A DNA stretch of 6,469 nucleotides from Campylobacteraceae bacterium (GTDB taxonomy: Bacteria > Campylobacterota > Campylobacteria > Campylobacterales > Sulfurovaceae): contig JAMONW010000150.1 in assembly GCA_027066355.1 (NCBI GenBank), positions 1-6,469 on the forward strand. The letters are read 5' to 3'. Below, piece by piece: positions 1 through 4,839 of this stretch; the stretch's first letter is position 1, and every line of letters begins with the position of its first letter. A program made the position numbers and the translations under genes. A model generated the notes under the pieces. It saw only the letters and a program-made list of their open reading frames with translations. It ran no database searches and was not told the DNA's origin.

Positions 1-591
1 TTCATTTATCTCTACTTTTGCGCTTGTATTTATTAACTCTTTGCTTATGGTAAATTTAAAAAAAGACTCTTTTGAATTTCTTAAAATATTATAAATTGCC
101 TCTTTATTTACTCTCTTCTCTTTTGCCTCCCCTGAGTTTGACAACTTTATCGATAGTGCAAAAGTTACCTCTTTATATGCGGGGTAATTTTTAAAATCTA
201 TAAAGACAGTAGCATTTGTTTCAAAAGTTACTTTTATATCTTCTAAGATTAAAAACTCTATAACTTCATAAAAGACTCTATTATTATAATAAAGCAGGGG
301 TTCGCCTCCTGTTATTACCATATGAGGCTTATAGCCAATTTTATTAAATTCTTGCTTTAAATGTTCTATTAAGCTTTTTGAATCTTCTATCTTTTTCCAA
401 TTTTTGCTAAACTCTTTATCTACTGCAAAATAGGTATCACAGCCATATTTATATTTGCCATTAATACTATATTTAGTTTTAAAACCAGGGCAGTTTAAGT
501 TGCAACCACCTGTTCTTAAAAAGTAGCTTGGATAACCAGCATATTTGCCTTCTCCTTGAATAGAGAAGAACTCTTCTACAATATAAAACAC
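1..591 (-). CDS. queE: 7-carboxy-7-deazaguanine synthase QueE, 3' end cut by the window edge
   Basis: Radical-SAM enzyme that converts 6-carboxy-tetrahydropterin to 7-carboxy-7-deazaguanine, the ring-contraction step in preQ0/queuosine synthesis (cytoplasmic). I translated 197 codons in one open frame from a GTG at 591. The product opens with VEEFFSIQGEG (residues 5-15), the QueE substrate/SAM loop, then FLRTGGCNLNC (24-34). Cluster cysteines are C30, C34 and C51, the last in GCDT. A TGGEP SAM motif lies at 94-98, and FALSIKLSNSGE further on is typical of the family. The start is GTG because an in-frame TAA lies just upstream, no ATG is available before the conserved N-terminus, and an AAGG lies 7 bases upstream. 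The cysteines are spaced C-x3-C-x16-C instead of C-x3-C-x2-C; I recall the same stretched form in Campylobacter and Helicobacter homologues. Roughly 50 C-terminal residues are missing beyond the left edge. Family assignment is firm. Confidence 0.9.
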   Translation of the reverse strand, partial: MFYIVEEFFSIQGEGKYAGYPSYFLRTGGCNLNCPGFKTKYSINGKYKYGCDTYFAVDKEFSKNWKKIEDSKSLIEHLKQEFNKIGYKPHMVITGGEPLLYYNNRVFYEVIEFLILEDIKVTFETNATVFIDFKNYPAYKEVTFALSIKLSNSGEAKEKRVNKEAIYNILRNSKESFFKFTISKELINTSAKVEINE

Positions 592-598
592 AAAAAAA

Positions 599-602
599 CC
601 TT
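599..602 (-). promoter_or_regulatory. Ribosome binding site for the GTG start of queE
   Basis: The minus strand reads AAGG followed by seven T and then GTG. Spacing is 7 bases. It is the only Shine-Dalgarno-like site near the conserved N-terminus and supports the GTG start at 591. Confidence 0.55.
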
Positions 603-640
603 AACTTTAAATTCTCAATTTCAATAACTATTTACTACAA

Positions 641-646
641 ACTATA
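641..646 (-). promoter_or_regulatory. Possible -10 box for queE
   Basis: The minus strand reads TATAGT, about 50 bases upstream of the queE GTG. It has no recognisable -35 and sits immediately downstream of the REP-like hairpin. A TATAAT at 730-735, overlapping the moaA stop, is a rival and would give a leader of about 130 bases. Either, both or neither may be used; readthrough from moaA is equally possible. Confidence 0.25.
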
Positions 647-648
647 AG

Positions 649-667
649 GTGGGGGCTAAAGCCTCAC
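649..667. repeat. GC-rich imperfect hairpin, REP-like
   Basis: The plus strand pairs GTG with CAC and GGC with GCC around a TAAA loop, with a small internal mismatch (GG against T). It is the only GC-rich patch in an AT-rich spacer. The minus-strand form, GGAAGTGAGGC-TTTA-GCC, resembles REP palindromes mobilised by RAYT (Y1) transposases. No U-run follows on either strand, so it is a poor intrinsic terminator. Confidence 0.5.
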
Positions 668-736
668 TTCCAAGATTATTACATAATTCCAAAAGCAATT
701 AATTATCAATTTTCCATTCTCAATTCTCAATTATAA

Positions 737-1705
737 TCATCCACCAGTTTGATAAAATGCTCTATTTGAGCCTTCATTATCATCTTCTCCCCATCGATTC
801 TCTTTTGGCTTATTTGCTAATACATCTTTTAAAATTTCTGCAGCTTTGTCTATATCATTATCTCTAACTGCTTGTGCAATACTTTGGGCTTCGTCAAAAT
901 ATAAACAAGGTATTAGGTGTCCTTCGGCAGTTAATCTAATTCTATTGCAATCTTCACAAAAGTCGTGTTTATGTGGGTCAATAAGACCAAATCTATACCC
1001 ATTCTCAACAATTTCATAATGAAAGCTTGGGCTATTTTTAACGCGACCTACCTTTTTAATTTTATATTTTTGCTTTATTGCACTTAGAATCTCTTTTCCA
1101 CTTAAACCTTTTATTTGGCTATTTGCATGTATATTTTCCATATACTCTATAAATCTAACTGTAATATCTCTTTCTCTTGCAAATTCTAAAATGTCAATGA
1201 TTTCACTATCATTTATTCCCCAAAGTGGAACCATATTTATTTTTACCTTTAAACCTACTTCTAATGACTTTTCAATTCCCTCTAAAACTTTACTTAATAC
1301 ATTTTTTTGGGCAATTTGAGCAGCAACTGCAGGTTTTAGTGAGTCTAGTGAAATATTCAAGCGTTTTAAACCAGCATCTTTTAATTTTTGGGCAATCTCT
1401 GGCAAAAGATAACCATTTGTAGTAATTGCCAAATCTATATCTGCATTGTAGTTGTGAATTAATTTTATAAAATAATCCAAATTCTCTCTAAGTAGTGGCT
1501 CTCCACCAGTAATTCTAACTTTATTAACACCACTATCAATAGCAATTTTAATAAATTTAAAGAGTTCATCAAAAGATAATAAATTCTCTTTAGGTGTCCA
1601 GCTAAATGGTTTTTCTGGCATACAATATTGGCATCTAAAGTTACATCTTTCAGTAACTGATACTCTTATATAATTTACCTCTCTGCCGTGTCCATCTATT
1701 AACAT
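737..1705 (-). CDS. moaA: GTP 3',8-cyclase MoaA (molybdenum cofactor biosynthesis)
   Basis: Radical-SAM enzyme that rearranges GTP to 3',8-cyclo-7,8-dihydro-GTP, which MoaC converts to cyclic pyranopterin monophosphate, in the cytoplasm. The 322-residue protein has the usual family length. The N-terminal 4Fe-4S/SAM motif C-x3-C-x2-C is C21, C25, C28 in TERCNFRCQYCMP. The SAM motif TGGEPL starts at T66. The second, GTP-binding cluster is C250-x2-C253-x13-C267, with CNRIRL supplying the arginines that contact GTP. The protein ends in QTGG, and the C-terminal double glycine is the family's conserved tail that enters the active site. ATG at 1705 has AGAGG five bases upstream and gives the conserved N-terminus. 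The gene has its own -10 box and lies downstream of the pet terminator; queE follows after 145 bases. All catalytic features are intact. Molybdoenzymes are implied, but none is in the window. Confidence 0.97.
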   Translation of the reverse strand: MLIDGHGREVNYIRVSVTERCNFRCQYCMPEKPFSWTPKENLLSFDELFKFIKIAIDSGVNKVRITGGEPLLRENLDYFIKLIHNYNADIDLAITTNGYLLPEIAQKLKDAGLKRLNISLDSLKPAVAAQIAQKNVLSKVLEGIEKSLEVGLKVKINMVPLWGINDSEIIDILEFARERDITVRFIEYMENIHANSQIKGLSGKEILSAIKQKYKIKKVGRVKNSPSFHYEIVENGYRFGLIDPHKHDFCEDCNRIRLTAEGHLIPCLYFDEAQSIAQAVRDNDIDKAAEILKDVLANKPKENRWGEDDNEGSNRAFYQTGG

Positions 1706-1725
1706 AATATCCTCTATTATTTTTT

Positions 1726-1731
1726 ATTATA
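1726..1731 (-). promoter_or_regulatory. Promoter of moaA (-10 box with T-rich upstream tract)
   Basis: The minus strand has a perfect TATAAT ending 20 bases before the ATG of moaA. Instead of a -35 hexamer, a T-rich tract including eight T (1741-1748) lies just upstream. This is the arrangement described for sigma-70 promoters in Campylobacter and Helicobacter. A TTGACC occurs at 1768-1773 but is 36 bases from the -10, too far to act as a -35. The 5' leader would be about 10-15 bases and carry the AGAGG ribosome site. Confidence 0.6.
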
Positions 1732-1808
1732 AGAGTATCTAAAAAAAAGTATAAAGTAGTTAATTTTGGTCAATTTAGAATAAAATTAAAGTTCAAAAGT
1801 ATAGAAGT

Positions 1809-1832
1809 TACAAGGCTAAGTTTAGCCTTGTA
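1809..1832 (-). terminator. Hairpin terminator after petC
   Basis: A perfect inverted repeat, TACAAGGCTA / TAGCCTTGTA, forms a 10-bp stem with a 4-base loop, starting 11 bases past the petC stop. The minus-strand sequence after it is pyrimidine-rich (ACTTCTATACTTTTG) but is not a clean U-run, so termination may be partial. Its placement between petC and the moaA promoter fits the end of the pet operon. Confidence 0.65.
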
Positions 1833-1843
1833 TTTGAAAAAGA

Positions 1844-2920
1844 CTATTTAAGTCCTTTCCATTGAGATTTATACCAGCCATATGCTAGTAGAGAGAATAT
1901 TACAAAGAATCCAAGAACCCATGGACCAGTTGCTTCTCTTTTTGGTTTACTAGGATCACCAGTCTCTTCAAGATAGCTTATTACTTTTTCGTAACCCTCT
2001 TTTGTTAAACCAACTCTAGGCATAGCAGTTCCTGGAAGTTGACTTTGTGGGTCTTCTACAAAAGTTTTTAAGAAATCTTCGCTTCTTGCTCTAATAATAA
2101 TAGATAAATCAGGTGGAAGTTTACCCATATAATTTGCTAACTTACCTTGATAATCTGCAACTTTTTCTTTAAACTTAAGTGCATCAATATCTTGACCTGT
2201 TTTGATGTTAGATTTAGTTTTTGGAACATCACCAATTTGAGTCCATTTACCATATCTATTTGCATGACATCTACCACATGCTGTAACAAATGCTTCTTTA
2301 GGTGTAATCTCTTTTGGAGCAATTGATTTTAAATAAGCAACAATATTTGCTGCATTTTTATCATCACCTGCTAAGCCACCTGGCATTGCTAACTTTTTAA
2401 CATGTGCAGCGTGAGTTGGACTCTTTAAGAATGCAATTAAGAATTTTTCATCATATAATGCACCTGCATTACTTAAATCTGGTGGATTAACACCATAAGC
2501 CGCAGCTGCTGCATTAGGATCCATAGGCGCTTTCATACCTTGAGATTTAATACCATGACAAGCAACACAAGCTGCAATTGCCGCTTTACCAGCTGCTGCA
2601 TCTCCACCTTTTGGAACTTTGTTAATTTCAGCCCAAAACTTTTTTGTATCATCTAATTTTGCTTTAAGCTCATTTAACTCTTTTTCTTTATCTGCAATTT
2701 TAGTTTTAATATCTTTTCCACCAGAGTTTTTTAACTCAGTTATCTCTTCATTTATCTTCTTGATTTTCTCATCAAGTTGCTCAATATCAGACTTACCATT
2801 ATATGCAAAGCCGTTAAACTCTACGTGTTTATGCATTTGAGAGTGAGCAAATGGCTCAACACCCCAGTAGAGAACGAGCGTAAAGATTACTACAATACTT
2901 AATACTTTTAATTCTTTCAT
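1844..2920 (-). CDS. petC: Dihaem cytochrome c1 of the bc1-type complex
   Basis: Electron-accepting subunit of the quinol:cytochrome c oxidoreductase. It is anchored in the inner membrane with its haem domain in the periplasm and passes electrons from the Rieske protein to a soluble cytochrome c. The 358-residue protein has a hydrophobic N-terminal signal/anchor (about 6-22). A charged helical segment with leucine/isoleucine heptads follows (46-63 and about 75-100, broken by NSGGKD). Then come two c-type haem sites, CVACH (118-122) and CGRCH (215-219). Likely sixth ligands are M179 (in LAMPGG) and M300 (in GTAMPR). A C-terminal membrane helix lies at about 333-349, followed by a basic tail. 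Mitochondrial-type cytochrome c1 has one haem; two are characteristic of Campylobacterota. The gene is last of petABC. Its AAGGAG site overlaps the petB stop, with a 10-base gap, so expression is probably coupled. Confidence 0.95.
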   Translation of the reverse strand: MKELKVLSIVVIFTLVLYWGVEPFAHSQMHKHVEFNGFAYNGKSDIEQLDEKIKKINEEITELKNSGGKDIKTKIADKEKELNELKAKLDDTKKFWAEINKVPKGGDAAAGKAAIAACVACHGIKSQGMKAPMDPNAAAAAYGVNPPDLSNAGALYDEKFLIAFLKSPTHAAHVKKLAMPGGLAGDDKNAANIVAYLKSIAPKEITPKEAFVTACGRCHANRYGKWTQIGDVPKTKSNIKTGQDIDALKFKEKVADYQGKLANYMGKLPPDLSIIIRARSEDFLKTFVEDPQSQLPGTAMPRVGLTKEGYEKVISYLEETGDPSKPKREATGPWVLGFFVIFSLLAYGWYKSQWKGLK

Positions 2921-2930
2921 TCTCTACTCC

Positions 2931-4151
2931 TTATAGTTTTTTTTCTAATTTTGTAATAATTGGTAATAGTATCCACAATGCAATAAATGTTACTGCTGCA
3001 ACTAAACCAATGTTACTCCATGGTTGAACAGGTGGCACTTTACCCATAAATGTTAATATTATCATATCTACAAGTAATGCCCAGAACCAAAACTTAAATA
3101 TACCTCTTCTATTAGCTGGTGCAACATTTGGACTTCTATCTAAGAATGGAAGAGCAAAGAAAATTACTTGTGCAAATGCAAATGCAATTAAACCAGGATC
3201 TGTTGGGAATGGTCTTAAAATTTCATAACTCCACAAGAAATACCACTCAGGATAGATGTGAGTTGGTGTTTTTAAACCATTTGCTGGGTCAAAGTTTACT
3301 GGATCCATTGCAAATTCAAAGTGATAGAATACCAAATAGAAGAAGAATATAAAGTATATTCCCATTACAAATACATCTTTACTTAAGAATACTGGATTAA
3401 ATGGAATAACTTTTGACTCTTTTTTATTTCCAGCTTTATATTTTTCTGCTTCAGCAGCAAAATCAAACTCTTCACCATCTTTGTTATTAACATGTGGTAA
3501 TCTTAATGTTCCAAAGTGGAATACGATTAATCCAATAATAACTAAAGGAAGTAGTAATACATGTAACATAAAGAATCTACCAAGATATGCTTGACCTGGA
3601 ATATAATCACCTCTAATCCACTCAACTAAACCGTTAGCGTGTAGTGAACCACCAGAGAATAGGTTTGTAATAACCATACCAGCCCAATAACTCATTTGTC
3701 CCCATGGTAACATATATCCAGAAAAAGCTTCTGCTGAAAATACTACAAATAAAAGCATTCCAGAAAGCCAAATTAACTCTCTACCTCTTTTGTAAGAGCC
3801 ATAATAAATACCTGTAAACATATGAATATAGATAATTAAGAATACTACAGATGCCCCAACACCGTGAATATGTCTCCATAGCCATCCATAACCAACTTGA
3901 CTCATAATAGTATAGTTTACACTATCAAATGCTTGTTTTGTATCAGGAATATAATACATAAGTAAGAATATACCACTAATTAGTAGCATTCCAAATGTAG
4001 CTGCTAAAACCATACCCATTGCCCAAAGGAAGTTAATATTCTTTGGAATCCAATATTCAGTTGATAAAACTCTTTTTAGAGTATTTATACCGATTCTTTC
4101 ATCTAGCCATTTATTACTAAATGGTCTTGCGTTTTCGTCAAAATGTGCCAT
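2931..4151 (-). CDS. petB: Cytochrome b of the bc1-type complex
   Basis: Membrane subunit that holds the low- and high-potential b haems and both quinone sites of complex III. The 406-residue protein is undivided, with b6-like and subunit-IV-like halves in one chain. Haem ligands are H96 and H110 in helix B (RHIHGVGAS to YIHMFTG) and H197 and H212 in helix D (FMLHVLLLP to VFHFGTL). GYMLPWGQMSYW (145-156) and the Qo-site PEWY (301-304) are intact. Further hydrophobic helices follow, at about 319-337 (LIAFAFAQVIFFALPF), 355-370 and 382-400. Helix B has 13 residues between its ligands, while helix D has 14, as in cytochrome b6. ATG at 4151 is preceded by a strong GGAGGAGG, and only 12 bases separate it from petA. 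All residues expected for function are present. Confidence 0.97.
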   Translation of the reverse strand: MAHFDENARPFSNKWLDERIGINTLKRVLSTEYWIPKNINFLWAMGMVLAATFGMLLISGIFLLMYYIPDTKQAFDSVNYTIMSQVGYGWLWRHIHGVGASVVFLIIYIHMFTGIYYGSYKRGRELIWLSGMLLFVVFSAEAFSGYMLPWGQMSYWAGMVITNLFSGGSLHANGLVEWIRGDYIPGQAYLGRFFMLHVLLLPLVIIGLIVFHFGTLRLPHVNNKDGEEFDFAAEAEKYKAGNKKESKVIPFNPVFLSKDVFVMGIYFIFFFYLVFYHFEFAMDPVNFDPANGLKTPTHIYPEWYFLWSYEILRPFPTDPGLIAFAFAQVIFFALPFLDRSPNVAPANRRGIFKFWFWALLVDMIILTFMGKVPPVQPWSNIGLVAAVTFIALWILLPIITKLEKKL

Positions 4152-4155
4152 TTAT

Positions 4156-4163
4156 CCTCCTCC
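4156..4163 (-). promoter_or_regulatory. Strong Shine-Dalgarno of petB filling the petA-petB gap
   Basis: The minus strand reads GGAGGAGG, four bases before the petB ATG and directly after the petA TAA. It is the strongest ribosome site in the window and fits high expression of the membrane subunit by translational re-initiation. Confidence 0.75.
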
Positions 4164-4715
4164 TTATACTGGTAGTGTAATGCCATCAGCAAGTAACTTT
4201 TTATACTCTGGTCCCTCTTCACCAAGAACTAGCTTAGTGCCATCAATTTTAAATGGAGGAATATCTAAACCTCTTGGTGGTGGAGCTTTGATTACATCAG
4301 AAGAAGAATTATACATACCGCCATGACAAGCGCATAAGAAGTTCTCTTTTTCTGGTCTATAATCAGGAATACATCCTAAATGTGTGCATAGTCCAACAAC
4401 AACCATATAGTAATCATTCCCAATCTTGATTAATCTATCAATATCTTTAAATTTAGAGTTATTGCTAATAGGTCTATTTTTAGCTTTTTCTACCATCTCT
4501 TTAGATTGCTTTAAAATAAAAATTGGTTTTCCTCTCCAAACCTCTGTGATTAACACATTTTCTGGAGCTTTACTAACATCAATAGTAGTAAAACCAGCTG
4601 CCTTAACACTTGGTAATGGATCCCATGTTCTTTTAGCTGCATAGAGTGCACCTAAAGCACCTAAGCCTGTAAAAGCACCAAGAGCCATACCCATGAAGTC
4701 TCTTCTGTTACTCAT
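4164..4715 (-). CDS. petA: Rieske 2Fe-2S protein of the bc1-type complex
   Basis: High-potential iron-sulfur subunit that takes the first electron from quinol at the Qo site and delivers it to cytochrome c1; its head domain lies in the periplasm. From the chosen ATG the protein has 183 residues. SNRRDFMG at the N-terminus is a twin-arginine (Tat) motif, followed by a Gly/Ala/Leu-rich anchor (about 9-27). Rieske box I is CTHLGC (C110, H112, C115) and box II is CACHGG (C128, H130+1=H131). C110, H112, C128 and H131 bind the cluster, while C115 and C130 form the disulfide. Box II has Gly133 where most ubiquinol enzymes have Ser, while the following Tyr135 is kept. An upstream ATG at 4721 (adding MF) is in frame, but its AGAAAGG would abut it; the same site is correctly spaced for 4715. 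First gene of petABC. Confidence 0.95.
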   Translation of the reverse strand: MSNRRDFMGMALGAFTGLGALGALYAAKRTWDPLPSVKAAGFTTIDVSKAPENVLITEVWRGKPIFILKQSKEMVEKAKNRPISNNSKFKDIDRLIKIGNDYYMVVVGLCTHLGCIPDYRPEKENFLCACHGGMYNSSSDVIKAPPPRGLDIPPFKIDGTKLVLGEEGPEYKKLLADGITLPV

Positions 4716-4721
4716 AAACAT

Positions 4722-4728
4722 CCTTTCT
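4722..4728 (-). promoter_or_regulatory. Ribosome binding site that decides the petA start
   Basis: The minus strand reads AGAAAGG and then ATGTTTATG. Spacing is zero to the first ATG (4721) and 6 bases to the second (4715), so the second is preferred. The first remains possible if the site is misjudged. Confidence 0.55.
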
Positions 4729-4750
4729 AATTAAAATGAATTAACACTTT

Positions 4751-4756
4751 ATTATA
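4751..4756 (-). promoter_or_regulatory. Promoter of the petABC operon (-10 box)
   Basis: The minus strand carries a perfect TATAAT, 35 bases upstream of the petA start at 4715, preceded by AT-rich sequence (TTTATTTAATTAAAC) without a -35 hexamer. This is the same style as the moaA promoter and usual for Campylobacterota. It lies in the 108-base gap after the PseG-like gene. No convincing operator for an oxygen or nitrosative-stress regulator was recognised. Confidence 0.55.
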
Positions 4757-4812
4757 AGTTTAGTTTAATTAAATAAAGCTATGTTTAAGGAATTAGTGAA
4801 AAATTGCACTTT

Positions 4813-4839
4813 TAATATGTGAAGTTATTTCACATATTA
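4813..4839 (-). terminator. Hairpin overlapping the stop of the PseG-like gene
   Basis: An 11-bp inverted repeat, TAATATGTGAA / TTCACATATTA, surrounds a 5-base loop. The TGA stop (4830-4832) lies inside the hairpin. On the minus strand it is followed by AAAAGTGCAATTTTTCAC, so the U-run comes late, about 9 bases after the stem. It may act as a weak terminator or as a 3'-end stabiliser for the mnmG transcript. Confidence 0.45.

Larger units (their letters stand above)
592..736. repeat. moaA-queE intergenic region with REP-like hairpin and flanking heptamer repeats
   Basis: This 145-base spacer has no open frame. On the minus strand, directly after the moaA stop, come seven-base units ATTGAGA, ATTGAGA, ATGGAAA, ATTGATA, ATTAATT (about 700-734). 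A GC-rich hairpin follows at 649-667, and then another ATTGAGA next to ATTTAAA (about 607-625) before queE. The seven-base phase and the presence of ATTGAGA on both sides of the hairpin are visible. That this is one dispersed element (a MITE or REP composite) inserted in a moaA-queE operon is inference. No transposase is present. Confidence 0.5.

Noticed and set aside
592..598. Run of seven A/T before the queE GTG as a phase-variable tract
   Set aside because: It lies outside the coding frame between ribosome site and start. Length changes would alter spacing only slightly, and seven A/T is common in such DNA.
649..667. Intrinsic terminator for moaA
   Set aside because: The hairpin is imperfect and no U-run follows on the minus strand; a REP-like repeat explains its GC-rich stem better.
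1225..1422. Plus-strand open frame of 65 codons within moaA
   Set aside because: It lies wholly opposite the strongly supported moaA gene, has a low-complexity Leu/Phe-rich product typical of an antisense shadow, and has no ribosome site or known family.
1768..1773. TTGACC as a -35 box or half of an FNR-type site for moaA
   Set aside because: It is 36 bases from the -10, and there is no matching ATCAA half-site at the right distance.
2137..2322. Minus-strand second frame within petC
   Set aside because: It is an out-of-frame shadow of petC; both haem motifs and the C-terminal anchor are in the main frame.
2619..2840. Plus-strand open frame of 73 codons, Ser/Phe/Leu-rich and apparently hydrophobic
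   Set aside because: It is the complement of the Lys/Glu/Asn/Leu-rich coiled-coil region of petC; the composition is explained by that and not by a membrane protein.
4764..4773. TTTAATTAAA palindrome upstream of the pet -10 as an operator
   Set aside because: It is a ten-base AT-only palindrome in AT-rich DNA, expected by chance, and matches no regulator site that I know.
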